NCBI GenBank assembly: GCA_035446985.1
Contig: DAOTGG010000003.1
Location: 1-64,000, forward strand
From: JAQUSX01 sp035446985
GTDB lineage: Bacteria > Bacillota > Clostridia > Christensenellales > CAG-314
DNA length: 64,000 nt
Direction: 5' to 3'
In this document: piece after piece, positions 26,900 to 35,849 of the stretch
Layout: the number at the start of each line of letters is the position of its first letter
Position numbering within the stretch: the first letter of the stretch is position 1
The notes under the pieces: generated by a model
Seen by the model: the letters and a program-made list of their open reading frames with translations, nothing else
Databases searched by the model: none
Told to the model about the DNA's origin: nothing
Program-made: the position numbers and the translations under genes

Positions 26900-26927
26900 A
26901 ACCGTCCGAAATAAAGACGGTTTTTTT
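26900..26927 (+). terminator. Intrinsic terminator
   Basis: AACCGTC (26900-26906) pairs with GACGGTT (26916-26922), followed by further T to 26927. Confidence 0.88.
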
Positions 26928-27011
26928 ATTTTATGCAGAATAAATAGAACTGAATATTTTAAAATTTAGGTTGTTTAGTTATGATTGCCTTAAATTTATT
27001 TTAATAGAATT

Positions 27012-27779
27012 TTAGTCAATATTATTCGTAATTTTTTCCTGTTTTTGTTCAGTCTTTTCGGGTTTGGTATTGTTGGAATCGGGTTCTTCTTTTGCTTTGC
27101 GTTTTGCTAAAAGCCCCGCTCTCACGCCCGAATTATTTTCCGTGCCCGTAAGCAAGCGTTTTATATTGGCGCGGTGGGCAATGACGATAATAAACCAAAT
27201 AATGCCCATCGTTACCGTTATGGGTATCGCTACGCCGTCGGCGGTTAACGCGGAGTTGGTTAAAGAAACGATGGCGGTATAAACAAACTGAGCGGTGATA
27301 TTAAGCAAAGCAAAAATACTCATTTTGTCTGTGAGGAAAATAATAAGTACGGCGAACGCAAGACAGATGAGCGTCATAATAGGGTTTAAAACCAATAATG
27401 CTCCAAGACTTGTCGCAACGCCTTTTCCGCCTTTGAACTTCAAAAACACGGGGTACATGTGTCCTAAGACCGCGCAAAGGGCAAGGAAAAATCCAGCGAA
27501 TACGCTCAAAGACAAGTTGCCCGTGAAAGCGAAAAACAAATATCTGCCGATTAGCGCGGCAACGATGCCTTTTGTTAAATCGCAAGTAAAAGTCAGCGCG
27601 CCCATTTTCAGTCCGAACGTGCGGACGACATTCGTGGTGCCAGGATTTCCGCTGCCGTATTGTCTTATGTCCTGATGTTTGATTTTCTTTGAAAAAATGA
27701 CGGCAAAGTTAATATTGCAGATAAGATAAACGCATAAACCCGCAATAAGCAACTGCCACCAGTAGGTTAGAATAATCAT
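27012..27779 (-). CDS. plsY: Glycerol-3-phosphate acyltransferase PlsY
   Basis: PlsY acylates glycerol-3-phosphate from acyl-phosphate in the membrane, the first step of phospholipid synthesis in Gram-positives. The 255-residue protein has an N-terminal membrane segment, the motif RQYGSGNPGTTNVVR (about residues 39-53), DLTKG and HMYPVFLKFKGGKGVAT, the conserved PlsY signatures, with about six membrane segments in all. The last 40 residues are an extra hydrophilic, Lys/Glu-rich tail (KRKAKEEPDSNN...) that is longer than in the standard 200-residue PlsY. GAGG precedes the ATG. Confidence 0.94.
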   Translation of the reverse strand: MIILTYWWQLLIAGLCVYLICNINFAVIFSKKIKHQDIRQYGSGNPGTTNVVRTFGLKMGALTFTCDLTKGIVAALIGRYLFFAFTGNLSLSVFAGFFLALCAVLGHMYPVFLKFKGGKGVATSLGALLVLNPIMTLICLAFAVLIIFLTDKMSIFALLNITAQFVYTAIVSLTNSALTADGVAIPITVTMGIIWFIIVIAHRANIKRLLTGTENNSGVRAGLLAKRKAKEEPDSNNTKPEKTEQKQEKITNNID

Positions 27780-27810
27780 GTCGACCTCTTTATTGTTGTT
27801 TGGTAGATAG

Positions 27811-27840
27811 AGTATATCAAAGCATACCCTTTTTTAGCAA
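27811..27840 (-). promoter_or_regulatory. plsY promoter
   Basis: Minus strand TTGCTA (27840-27835), an 18-base spacer and TATACT (27816-27811), about 30 bases before plsY. Confidence 0.5.
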
Positions 27841-28060
27841 GGAATAATAAGCAGAAAATGGCGGAAAATAGCTAATTTTTTCACTTTTAATACAAATAAT
27901 GGATTTAAGTTCATTTTAAAGCGATTTTCCAATCATTTTTTGTACTTAATTCAAATAACCTATTTTATGTCAAAAAAATTAAAAAATGCGCTTTATCCAT
28001 TTCGACATTCATAACAATATCGCTAATTGTGAAATAGTTTTAAATTGAAAATTTTAGAAT
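27841..28060. other. A/T-rich intergenic stretch without recognisable features
   Basis: These 220 bases lie between the plsY promoter and the terminator of the lysine operon. They are rich in A/T and I see no reading frame with a ribosome site, no repeat and no structured RNA in them. Confidence 0.5.
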
Positions 28061-28092
28061 AAAAAAAGAAAGGCGGATAGCCTTTCTTTTTT
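28061..28092 (-). terminator. Bidirectional terminator of the lysine degradation operon
   Basis: AAAAAAAGAAAGGC (28061-28074) pairs with GCCTTTCTTTTTTT (28080-28093) around GGATA. In the leftward direction it closes the kal-to-kamE operon about 80 bases after the kamE stop. Confidence 0.85.
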
Positions 28093-28169
28093 TGTATATG
28101 CTCGTTCTTTGAAACTTGCTTGATTTTTTACCGATATCTTAGCGTAATAATTTACGTAGCTGCAAAATT

Positions 28170-28958
28170 TTATTTCATTTTACGGGCTATCATTTCCTGA
28201 ACAGCAAAAGATATTACGTCGTCGGCGTATTTGCCGGGACCGAATCCCGCGTCATAGCCAAGCTCTTTCGCAAGCTCGTGCGTAATACGCGCGCCGCCGC
28301 AAATAAGTATGACTTTATCGCGAAGTCCGTCCGCTTCGAGCAGCTCGACAAGTTCGGTAAGGTTCGTGATATGCACGTTTTTTTGTGTGACTGTTTGCGA
28401 TACCAAAAGAATATCGGCTTTGAGTTCTTTTGCTTTTGCGATAAATTCTTCGTTTAATACCTGGCTGCCCATATTAACGGCTTCTATCATATCGTATCTT
28501 TCCAGTCCGTAGTGTCCCGCAAAACCTTTGCGGTTCATAATGGCGTCAATGCCTACGGTATGAGCGTCCGTGCCTGTCGACGCGCCCAAAACAACGATTT
28601 TTCTGCCGAAATTGGTTTTGATAAACTCGTTAGTTTCTTCCATCGACATTGTTTCGGACTCAACCGTTTTTACAATAATACTGTCGTAATTTATCGTGTG
28701 GGTGCAGCTGCCGTATACGACGTAAAATGTGAATGCGTCGTCGAGCGTTTTTGACAAAGCTACGTTCGGCTCGGTAAGCCCCATTTTTTCAGCATAAAGC
28801 CGTGCGGCTTCCGTGCCTTTTTCGTTATTGGGTACTGGCAGCGTAAAACTCACCTGAACTTTGCCGTCGTTCATCGTGTCGCCGTAAGGCATAAGTTTTT
28901 TTGTGTTGAGGGTTGTATCAAACTTCTTTTTTGAAGTGTTATAAAGTCCCGAACTCAT
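28170..28958 (-). CDS. kamE: Lysine 5,6-aminomutase beta subunit KamE
   Basis: KamE binds adenosylcobalamin and, with KamD, moves the terminal amino group of beta-lysine (or D-lysine) to carbon 5. The 262-residue protein has the B12 motif D131-A-H133-T-V-G, and K144 follows in NRKGFAG. These are exactly the cobalamin-ligand His133 and PLP-imine Lys144 positions known for the C. sticklandii enzyme. The C-terminal Rossmann part (GARITHELAKELGYDAGFGPG) holds the nucleotide tail. The start abuts the kamD stop. This is the last gene of the operon. Confidence 0.97.
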   Translation of the reverse strand: MSSGLYNTSKKKFDTTLNTKKLMPYGDTMNDGKVQVSFTLPVPNNEKGTEAARLYAEKMGLTEPNVALSKTLDDAFTFYVVYGSCTHTINYDSIIVKTVESETMSMEETNEFIKTNFGRKIVVLGASTGTDAHTVGIDAIMNRKGFAGHYGLERYDMIEAVNMGSQVLNEEFIAKAKELKADILLVSQTVTQKNVHITNLTELVELLEADGLRDKVILICGGARITHELAKELGYDAGFGPGKYADDVISFAVQEMIARKMK

Positions 28959-30521
28959 TTATTTTGCCTCCTTTTTCAACATAATTTCAATAAAAGGATT
29001 GAAATAAAAATCGGATTTTACTATTACTCCGTTTAAGCCTTTTCCGCCGTCTTGAGGACGTTTGATGTCTGCAAACACGCCGCGTTCAAGCGAATTAAAC
29101 AGTTTGTATTTTTCGATGTCTTGTAATAGGTCTGCCGCTTTCGTCAAAACTTCGTTCGCGCGTTTTTGCATAAATCCGCCTTTTTTAAACTCTATCTCTT
29201 CGCCAAAGTCCGCCATAGTGTTGAAAATATATTGAGCGTTTTCGATAGAAAGAGCGCGGTCGGACATAAAGGGGGTGTGGATAGCTTCCGTAAGCATACC
29301 TAGAAGGTGGATTTTTTGATTAGTGGTGATTGTTACCACGTTAAAAAGCGCGTCTTGAATATGTCCGCGGAAAATATTGCCCGTCATATATTTGGTCGGA
29401 GGCATATATTTGAGCGGCGCATTAGGGAAAATTTCTCTTGCCATTTGCGCTTGGGCAAGCTCCATCAAAAATCCGTTTTTCACTTCGGGATTGATTTCAA
29501 AAGCGTGACCGAGCCCCATTTGTTCTTCGGGTAGCCCCGCGAGCAAAGCGAACTGCTCGTTGAGTAGCTGCGACGCAAGCACGGTGTGAGCTTCTTCCAC
29601 AGCGTCGGCCGTGGTAAGATAGTTGTCCTCGCCCGTATTGATAATGACGCCAGCGTACGCGTTAATTGCTCTGGAAAAATACTGGTCTATCATCGTGCGT
29701 TTCATATTGATGTCTCTAAACAGTATTCCATACAACGCGTCGTTAAGCATAACGTCAAGTCTTTCCAATGCGCCCATAGCCGCGATTTCGGGCATACATA
29801 ATCCCGAACAATAATTGCAAAGGCGAATATAGCGTTTTTGTTTCGCGCCCACTTCGTCCAAAGCCGCACGCATAAGACGGAAGTTTTCCTGCGTAGCGTA
29901 TGTGCCGCCAAAACCTTCGGTGGTAGCGCCGTAGGGAACATAGTCCAATAAACTTTGTCCCGTCGTGCGTATAACCGCGATTACGTCCGCGCCTTGGGAA
30001 GCCGCAGCTTTGGCTTGAGTAATATCTTCGTAGATGTTACCCGTCGCCACGATTAAGTATAGATAAGGTCCTTTCTTTTCACCGTATTCGAGCAAAAAGT
30101 CGTTACGCTTGTTAACGTTTTCTTTTATGCGTTTAGCGGTATCGTTCGCCACAGCAAAAATCTTTTTGCGGATTTCGTTAATATTGTGGATTTTGATTTT
30201 TGTCAAATCCATTTCGCCGCTGTCGATACGTTTCGCTATTTCGTCGGGGGTAAGACCGTCGTATTCCGCCATTGCGTTGCCGATGTAATAAGCCGCGCCG
30301 TTACCAAGACAATTTTTTGCAGCAAGGTGGTCGACTACTACGTTCGGCATCGGCACGTCGTATTTGTTTACTCCGTCAATGCCGAGTAGTCGGCAAACCG
30401 CTCTTTCCACGGTGACGGTGGTATGCAAATCGATATAGTTTTGCGTGTCAAGCGCAATGCGTTTTGCGGAATTTCGAGCTTTATCTACAAGTTTTTGATT
30501 TAAGTTAAGTTTGCTTTTCAT
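28959..30521 (-). CDS. kamD: Lysine 5,6-aminomutase alpha subunit KamD
   Basis: This 520-residue TIM-barrel subunit provides most of the PLP and substrate contacts of lysine 5,6-aminomutase. It matches the family throughout, for example VERAVCRLLGIDG near residue 38, YLIVATGNIYEDITQAKAAASQGADVIAVIRTTGQSLLDYVPYGATTEGFGGT (about residues 154-206, given here as a landmark region), and RLCNYCSGLCMPEIA. It has the same overall architecture as the N-terminal part of OraE at the window start. AAGGA precedes the ATG. It lies 9 bases after kamA. Confidence 0.97.
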   Translation of the reverse strand: MKSKLNLNQKLVDKARNSAKRIALDTQNYIDLHTTVTVERAVCRLLGIDGVNKYDVPMPNVVVDHLAAKNCLGNGAAYYIGNAMAEYDGLTPDEIAKRIDSGEMDLTKIKIHNINEIRKKIFAVANDTAKRIKENVNKRNDFLLEYGEKKGPYLYLIVATGNIYEDITQAKAAASQGADVIAVIRTTGQSLLDYVPYGATTEGFGGTYATQENFRLMRAALDEVGAKQKRYIRLCNYCSGLCMPEIAAMGALERLDVMLNDALYGILFRDINMKRTMIDQYFSRAINAYAGVIINTGEDNYLTTADAVEEAHTVLASQLLNEQFALLAGLPEEQMGLGHAFEINPEVKNGFLMELAQAQMAREIFPNAPLKYMPPTKYMTGNIFRGHIQDALFNVVTITTNQKIHLLGMLTEAIHTPFMSDRALSIENAQYIFNTMADFGEEIEFKKGGFMQKRANEVLTKAADLLQDIEKYKLFNSLERGVFADIKRPQDGGKGLNGVIVKSDFYFNPFIEIMLKKEAK

Positions 30522-30530
30522 ATTTTTTCC

Positions 30531-31778
30531 TTAGTGATTGCCGCGTTTGTTTCTTTCAAGTCCGCTTGGCTCAAGCGAAAGTTTTTGTCCTTGTTCGAGT
30601 CCCGCGACACCGATAAGTTTTTCTTTATTGCCACGACATTCTTCGCAATGACAGTCGTTAACGTAATCCGTCGGTTGCGTGTAAGTGGTGATAACGCCTT
30701 CAAAGTTTCTGAGTATTACTCTTTCGGGACTTTCCGAAATAAGATAAGTAGGCATCAAAGGTATTTTACCGCCGCCGCCTGGCGCGTCTACAACGAAAGT
30801 AGGTACGGCAAAGCCCGACGTATGTCCGCGCAATCCTTCGATTATTTCAATACCTTTTGAAACGGGAGTGCGGAAATGTTCCAATCCCATTGACAAATCG
30901 CATTGATAAATGTAATAAGGACGCACGCGGATTTTTACTAACTCGTGAACGAGTTTTTTCATAACAAATACGCAGTCGTTAATGCCCGCGAGTAACACGC
31001 TTTGGTTTCCCAAAGGAATGCCCGCATCCGCCAGTCTGGCGCAAGCTGCTGCCGATTCTTCGGTAATTTCGTTGGGGTGGTTAAAGTGCGTGTTCAGCCA
31101 TATTGGATGATATTTTTTCAGCATATTGCATAACTCAGGCGTGATACGCTGAGGCGCGACCACGGGGGTGCGGCTGCCGATACGGATAATCTCAACGTGA
31201 GGGATAGCGCGCAAACGGCTGATTATACTTTCGAGTTTGTCATCCGAAAGCATAAGCGGATCGCCGCCCGAAAGCAGCACGTCGCGTACTTCGGGGTGTT
31301 TTGAAATATATTCGATACATGCGTCGACTTGACTGTCAGCTACCGCGCTGTCGGTTTGTCCAGCAAATCTTCTGCGGGTGCAATGACGGCAGTACATCGA
31401 GCATTGATCTGTCAGTAAGAACAAAACTCTGTCGGGGTAGCGGTGAGTAAGTCCTTTTACTGGCGAATCCGTGTCCTCGTGAAGCGGATCAAGTAAGTCT
31501 GCCGAAGACTTATGAAGCTCGTTAGCCGTGGGGATACATTGTCTGCGAACAGGGTCAAAGGGGTCAGATAGGTCGATAAGCGAAAGATAATAAGGCGTTA
31601 TCGCCATACGCAAAGCCCTTAAACATTGTTTTACGCCGTCTTCTTCGCTAGGGGTAAGTTTTACGTATTTTTTTAAGTCTTCCAATGTTTCGACGCGGTT
31701 GCGGACTTGCCATTGCCAATCGTTCCATTCATTTTCGGGAACATTGGCAAAAAGTCCGTTCGCTCTGCTTTTATTCAT
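30531..31778 (-). CDS. kamA: Lysine 2,3-aminomutase KamA
   Basis: KamA is the radical-SAM, PLP-dependent enzyme that starts lysine fermentation by making L-beta-lysine. The 415-residue protein has the cluster motif C126-x3-C130-x2-C133 (CSMYCRHC), and the PLP lysine is K338 in GGGGKIPLMP. Both are one residue off the well-studied C. subterminale numbering. The zinc-binding cysteines of the C-terminal tail are in CHCEEC near residue 380. AAGGAG precedes the start. It lies between kdd and kamD in the operon. Confidence 0.97.
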   Translation of the reverse strand: MNKSRANGLFANVPENEWNDWQWQVRNRVETLEDLKKYVKLTPSEEDGVKQCLRALRMAITPYYLSLIDLSDPFDPVRRQCIPTANELHKSSADLLDPLHEDTDSPVKGLTHRYPDRVLFLLTDQCSMYCRHCTRRRFAGQTDSAVADSQVDACIEYISKHPEVRDVLLSGGDPLMLSDDKLESIISRLRAIPHVEIIRIGSRTPVVAPQRITPELCNMLKKYHPIWLNTHFNHPNEITEESAAACARLADAGIPLGNQSVLLAGINDCVFVMKKLVHELVKIRVRPYYIYQCDLSMGLEHFRTPVSKGIEIIEGLRGHTSGFAVPTFVVDAPGGGGKIPLMPTYLISESPERVILRNFEGVITTYTQPTDYVNDCHCEECRGNKEKLIGVAGLEQGQKLSLEPSGLERNKRGNH

Positions 31779-31806
31779 TGTGAACTCCTTTTGTTTTAAG
31801 ATTTTT

Positions 31807-32847
31807 TTAGCAATAGGTTTTTGCGAAAAGTTCGCGAATTTGCTTATTTTCGCGAAGTTCGTTCAAAGTGATTTCAGCGTGGTTTTTGGTGTAACCGTTG
31901 CCGATAATCATAGTAACGTCTTTGCCGATACCTTCCGCGCCCAAAGCCGCTTTTGTAAAGCTGGTTGCCATTGAGAAGAAGTATACGATACCGTCGTCGC
32001 GAACAGGCAAAATCGTGCTCATTTCAGCGTTGGGAATGTTTACGCAGTTGATTGCTATATCGTATTCTTTTCCGCCGTTTGCAGCCAAAGATTTTTCAAG
32101 TACTTCGATAGGTTTCGTTGCGTCAGCGATAATAACTTCGTCGCAAAGATTAAGTTCGCGGAGCTTTTTAGCGGATTCTTCACGTGAAGCGATACCTACT
32201 ACGCGACCGTTTTTGCCAGCTTGCTTTTTAGCTTCGTAGCATACGAGTATTCCGCTCTTGCCTGACGCGCCAAGCACCAAAACGGAATTGTCTTTTTTGA
32301 CAAGGTTAGCCGCTTGAGCGGGAGCTCCAGCAACGTCGAGCGCAGCCAAAGCCAAACTTTCGGGCATATCGTCGGGAAGTTTTGCGTAAATGCCGCTTTC
32401 GTATAAAACAGCCTTAGCCACAACGTCTACTCTTTCGATAGCTTTGTGAATAGCTGTGATTTTTTCGATTTTTAACGGGGTTAATGAAAGTGAAACCAAT
32501 GACGCGATTTTGTCGCCGACTTTGAGGTCACGGTCTTTTAAGTCTTCGCCTATATGTGCGACTTTGCCGATAAGCATTCCGCCGCTTCCTGTAACGGGGT
32601 TTTGCATTTTGCCGCGTTCGTTAACGATAGACATAATTTTAGCTGCGATTTTTTGTTCGTCGCCGTTTGCTTCGGATTTGAGTTGTGTGAAAGATGCTGA
32701 GTCTATATTCAACGAGATAACGTCTACTACGATTTCGTTAGAATAAAATTTGCTCATATCGTTGCTGATTTTTTGCGCCGCTTGGGGCATAGCTCCTTGC
32801 GGTTCGATAACTCTGTGAGTACCGTATTTATTGCCTTTGATTTCCAT
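31807..32847 (-). CDS. kdd: L-erythro-3,5-diaminohexanoate dehydrogenase
   Basis: Kdd oxidatively deaminates 3,5-diaminohexanoate, the product of the second aminomutase, to 3-keto-5-aminohexanoate with NAD+. The 346-residue protein begins NKYGTHRVIEPQGAMPQAA, as family members do, and carries a Rossmann fold with VLVLGASGKSG near residue 191. The N-terminal half resembles the GroES-like domain of medium-chain dehydrogenases but without their zinc cysteines. GGAG precedes the ATG. Its place between kce and kamA supports the call. Confidence 0.94.
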   Translation of the reverse strand: MEIKGNKYGTHRVIEPQGAMPQAAQKISNDMSKFYSNEIVVDVISLNIDSASFTQLKSEANGDEQKIAAKIMSIVNERGKMQNPVTGSGGMLIGKVAHIGEDLKDRDLKVGDKIASLVSLSLTPLKIEKITAIHKAIERVDVVAKAVLYESGIYAKLPDDMPESLALAALDVAGAPAQAANLVKKDNSVLVLGASGKSGILVCYEAKKQAGKNGRVVGIASREESAKKLRELNLCDEVIIADATKPIEVLEKSLAANGGKEYDIAINCVNIPNAEMSTILPVRDDGIVYFFSMATSFTKAALGAEGIGKDVTMIIGNGYTKNHAEITLNELRENKQIRELFAKTYC

Positions 32848-32880
32848 TGTTATTTTCTCCTTATGTTTTTATATAAATTT

Positions 32881-33702
32881 TTATTTTTTTAATCCTAATA
32901 TTTGTCTTGCTTCGTCGGGTGTAGCTATTTCACGACCGAGCAGTTTTGCGAGTTCAACCGTTTTTGCCACGAGTTCGGCGTTGCTTTTGGCAACTACGCC
33001 TTTAGATAAATATACGTTATCTTCAAAACCGACTCTGACGTGTCCGCCCATAACGATAGAAGTCGCCGCCATTTGGAACTGCGCTCTACCCACGCCCGAA
33101 ACTGTGTATGTGCTTCCGCCGGGTATGCTGCCTTGCATAAACACAAGGTCTCTCGGCGTTGCGGAAATACCGCCGTTAACGCCCATAACAAAATTGAAGT
33201 GCATCGGCGAAGGAATGATACCTTTTTTGTTCAAGCGAACAGCCATATCTATCATACCTTTATCAAAAACTTCGATTTCGGGTTTGATGCCCAAGGGAAC
33301 CATTTTTTGAGCGAATTCAATAATAGTATTTTCCGTGTTGACAAAAATATCGTCTCCGCCAAAGTTGCAGGTGCCGCAGTCTAACGTCGCCATTTCGGGG
33401 TTTAAGGTTACGGGTTGCAAACGTTCTTCATTGGTCATTCCGACCGCTCCGCCTGTGCTGGGTTGAACGATAACTTCGGGACAACGGGCTTTAATAGCCT
33501 TAATGCACGCGTCAAAACGTTTTGCGCTTTGAGTGGGAGTGCCGTCGTCTTCTCTTACGTGAAGGTGAATAATACTTGCGCCTGCCTTATAAGCTCCGTA
33601 CGCTTGTTCCGCGATTTCATCAACGGTATAAGGAACGGCGGGGTTATGTTCTTTTGTTACTTCCGCTCCGCAAATAGCGGCGGTAATAATAAGTTTTTCC
33701 AT
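32881..33702 (-). CDS. kce: 3-keto-5-aminohexanoate cleavage enzyme (BKACE family)
   Basis: Kce condenses 3-keto-5-aminohexanoate with acetyl-CoA to give L-3-aminobutyryl-CoA and acetoacetate. The 273-residue TIM-barrel protein has the zinc ligands in IIHLHVRE (His46 and His48), the substrate-loop QPSTGGAVGMT and NFGGDDIFVN, and the end VRVGFEDNVYLSKG that is conserved in the BKACE family. Other BKACE members use different beta-keto acids, but the lysine operon fixes this substrate. AAGGGG precedes the start, 12 bases after kal. Confidence 0.95.
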   Translation of the reverse strand: MEKLIITAAICGAEVTKEHNPAVPYTVDEIAEQAYGAYKAGASIIHLHVREDDGTPTQSAKRFDACIKAIKARCPEVIVQPSTGGAVGMTNEERLQPVTLNPEMATLDCGTCNFGGDDIFVNTENTIIEFAQKMVPLGIKPEIEVFDKGMIDMAVRLNKKGIIPSPMHFNFVMGVNGGISATPRDLVFMQGSIPGGSTYTVSGVGRAQFQMAATSIVMGGHVRVGFEDNVYLSKGVVAKSNAELVAKTVELAKLLGREIATPDEARQILGLKK

Positions 33703-33714
33703 TATTTTACCCCT

Positions 33715-34098
33715 TTACTTATTACGTTGTTTGTCAAGCGGAACAACGCAGGTGCCGCTTGCTTTACAAACGATAATGGGTTCGGGCAAAACGTCGCACG
33801 CGCTGTCGTTAAGGTCGGGACGCGGAGCGATAACTTTTTTCGCCACGAAAGTCATTTTGCGTGAAGTTTTGCCTTCGGAAACGATTTCGCCCGACGCTTC
33901 GATGTAGTCGCCCGCAAATACGGGAGCCAAAAATTCCACATTATCATACGCGCGGAAAAGTCCTTCGTCTCCATCGCGTAAAATCAACAGTTCGGTCGCA
34001 ACGTCTCCAAACAGTTGCAACATTCTCGCGCCGTCAACCAAGTTTCCGCCGTAATGCGCATCATGCGCGCTCATTCTCAAACGGATAGTCGATTTCAT
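33715..34098 (-). CDS. kal: 3-aminobutyryl-CoA ammonia-lyase
   Basis: Kal removes ammonia from L-3-aminobutyryl-CoA to give crotonyl-CoA, which then feeds butyrate formation. The 127-residue protein is a single hotdog domain with the conserved start STIRLRMSAHDAHYGGNLVDGARM and EFLAPVFAGDYIEASG. It is the first gene of the lysine operon, with a strong GGAGGT ribosome site (34105-34110) and a lysine-riboswitch leader upstream. In other lysine fermenters kal likewise sits with kce and kdd. Confidence 0.94.
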   Translation of the reverse strand: MKSTIRLRMSAHDAHYGGNLVDGARMLQLFGDVATELLILRDGDEGLFRAYDNVEFLAPVFAGDYIEASGEIVSEGKTSRKMTFVAKKVIAPRPDLNDSACDVLPEPIIVCKASGTCVVPLDKQRNK

Positions 34099-34131
34099 TT
34101 ATTTACCTCCAAAAATATATTAAAAAAAATT

Positions 34132-34170
34132 AAAAAAACGCCGTTAAAAACACAACGTTTTTAATAGCGC
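34132..34170 (-). terminator. Riboswitch-controlled terminator of the lysine operon
   Basis: On the minus strand the 5' arm (34170-34157, GCGCTATTAAAAAC) pairs with the 3' arm (34151-34139) over 12 pairs with one mismatch and a five-base loop. Seven T follow (34138-34132). The 5' arm contains the P1 3' strand of the upstream aptamer, so aptamer closure and terminator exclude each other. Confidence 0.8.
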
Positions 34171-34352
34171 TTCATTTATCGATTTGTTTTATCGCAAAAT
34201 GACAGTAGCAAAGGACTGGTCTTTGCTCCCAAGACAAAAGCCGATTTAGCTTAGGTTTTTGTCTTTCGGCGGCGAGCATATTCGGGTCGGTTAAAAATAC
34301 GAACGCTAACATTCCTAAACACGGTCCTACCTTACTCTCCGCTACCTCTATT
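34163..34352 (-). promoter_or_regulatory. Lysine riboswitch (L-box), predicted ON switch
   Basis: Read leftward, the leader shows the L-box landmarks in order: AGAGGTAGCG followed by AGAGTA (34350-34335 region), GCCGAA, a long stem ACAAAAACC/GGCTTTTGT followed by TTGGG, CTACTGTCA, and the closing ATGAAGCGCTATT. P1 is formed by AATAG (34352-34348) and CTATT (34167-34163). The layout matches the Bacillus lysC leader element by element. It controls a lysine degradation operon, and P1 overlaps the terminator's 5' arm, so bound lysine should prevent termination. The class call rests on conserved motifs; the switching direction is structural inference. Confidence 0.85.
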
Positions 34353-34375
34353 TTTATTAAATTTTTCTAAAAATC

Positions 34376-34404
34376 ATTATACCAAAACGCCGATTTTTTG
34401 TCAA
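34376..34404 (-). promoter_or_regulatory. Perfect-consensus promoter of the lysine degradation operon
   Basis: Minus strand TTGACA (34404-34399), a 17-base spacer and TATAAT (34381-34376). The -35 box overlaps the stop of kamC, so kamB-kamC and the riboswitch operon are separate but adjoining units. Confidence 0.88.
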
Positions 34405-35849
34405 TGGTCGATTTTGATTTTGTCCAAAATTTCGCGGTCTAGTCCGAGCGCCACACATATAGAAAAAGCTTCTTTCGGGGCGTAACTGGTCAAAGGAACT
34501 TCTTTTAGACCGTAATTCATTTTCTTCGCCAAATACTGTATATTCTCATCTATATTTTTTGACGGAATATAGTTTTCGTCAAGGTTTTGCAATCCCAATA
34601 CCTGATAGTGTTTGTTTGCGTATTTTGCCACGCCGTCGTAATGCGTGGTCAATACAGATATACTGTCTTTACCGTTTAATGCCTGAGCCGTCGCGGCAAA
34701 AATCTCCTGACCTTCCAGGGCGTTGGTGCCTTTTGCCAGTTCGTCGATTATTATTAGCCCGAACTCCGTTTTGGTTTTTTGATACGTTTCGTTAAGCCGC
34801 GCGATTTCGCCGCCGAACGAGGAAAGCCCCCTGTCGGTTCGCTCGGTATCGGTTACCGCAAGCGCGCAAAAATCGAATAACGGCATAGAAAGTTTTTGCG
34901 CGAAAACAAAAAATCCCATCTGCGCAAGTAAAATATTTAACGCGAGCGTTTTTAGAGCGACGCTTTTTCCGCCCATATTTGCGCCCGTGATTACCGTTGC
35001 GCCGCTTTCTACCGAAAAAGAAATAGGCGTAAATTCCGCGTTTCTTTCCTTGAGGTTTTCAGCAATCATGGGATTAAAAACATTTTTTGCCGTGATTTTT
35101 TTATGCGTAATTATATCGGGCATAATGGCGCCGTATTTTTTTGCGAGTTTGGCTTTTGCGATAATTAAATCCAAGTTTGCGATAGCGTCGGCGTTTTGCC
35201 GCATTTGTTCCGCGTAAGGACTAAGGTTAGCGGACATAACCGCGCGCAAACGGTTTTCTTCGGCTTCCTCCTGTTTTGCTAATTCCGTGTGCTTTTCGAC
35301 GAGCGAATTAGCGGCGTTTTTTGCCGTAACGGAAAGCTGCTGCTCGATTTTTGTTTTCGATTGTCTTAGTTCGCTCAGTTTTGACGAAAGACTAGACGGA
35401 ACATAAAAAGTAGCTATGCGGTTTTTTTCAGGGTCGACAATATTTAAAGCTTTGGTTAAATCGGAAAAATTTATATCCGTAAAGTTCGCCGTTTTGTTTA
35501 TTTTGTCAAATGTCTTTTTGATTTTGATTAACAACAGCAAATATATTTTAATTTCAAAAAGCTCAACGTCGTCAAGAGCGGACGAAGCGCACTTGGTAAT
35601 CGTTTTTATAATATTATTCGCGCAAGACAAAGTGTGAGTAAGCTCGGCGTACTCGTTTTCAAACTTTTCCAAAGTATCGCAGGCTTTTTGAATGTTATTG
35701 AGTTCGATATCAAGTTCTTTTAATTGGGCTGGCAAATAAAAGCCGAGTTTCTTTGCTTTTTCTATTCCGTAAGCGGAAACGGGACAAAGATTGTCCAAAA
35801 TGAATTTCAGCCCAACCGCCTTTTTTTGTTCGTACGTGACGTTATTCAT
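34401..35849 (-). CDS. kamC: KamC, MutS-like ATPase of the lysine aminomutase system
   Basis: This 482-residue protein has the ATPase domain of MutS (Walker A ITGANMGGKS near residue 289, signature region DRGLSSFGGEIARL, Walker B IIIDELAKGTN, then TTHY). It lacks the N-terminal mismatch-binding and connector domains, having instead a helical segment in its first half. In lysine fermenters a gene of this type (kamC) accompanies kamDE together with kamB. The pair has been proposed to reactivate lysine 5,6-aminomutase. It overlaps kamB by eight bases. A role in DNA repair is unlikely here; the reactivase role is known only from the family context. Confidence 0.85.
   Translation of the reverse strand: MNNVTYEQKKAVGLKFILDNLCPVSAYGIEKAKKLGFYLPAQLKELDIELNNIQKACDTLEKFENEYAELTHTLSCANNIIKTITKCASSALDDVELFEIKIYLLLLIKIKKTFDKINKTANFTDINFSDLTKALNIVDPEKNRIATFYVPSSLSSKLSELRQSKTKIEQQLSVTAKNAANSLVEKHTELAKQEEAEENRLRAVMSANLSPYAEQMRQNADAIANLDLIIAKAKLAKKYGAIMPDIITHKKITAKNVFNPMIAENLKERNAEFTPISFSVESGATVITGANMGGKSVALKTLALNILLAQMGFFVFAQKLSMPLFDFCALAVTDTERTDRGLSSFGGEIARLNETYQKTKTEFGLIIIDELAKGTNALEGQEIFAATAQALNGKDSISVLTTHYDGVAKYANKHYQVLGLQNLDENYIPSKNIDENIQYLAKKMNYGLKEVPLTSYAPKEAFSICVALGLDREILDKIKIDH

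Noticed and set aside
34401..35849. DNA mismatch repair MutS
   Set aside because: It has the MutS ATPase domain but no mismatch-recognition domain, and sits with kamB in a lysine fermentation locus.
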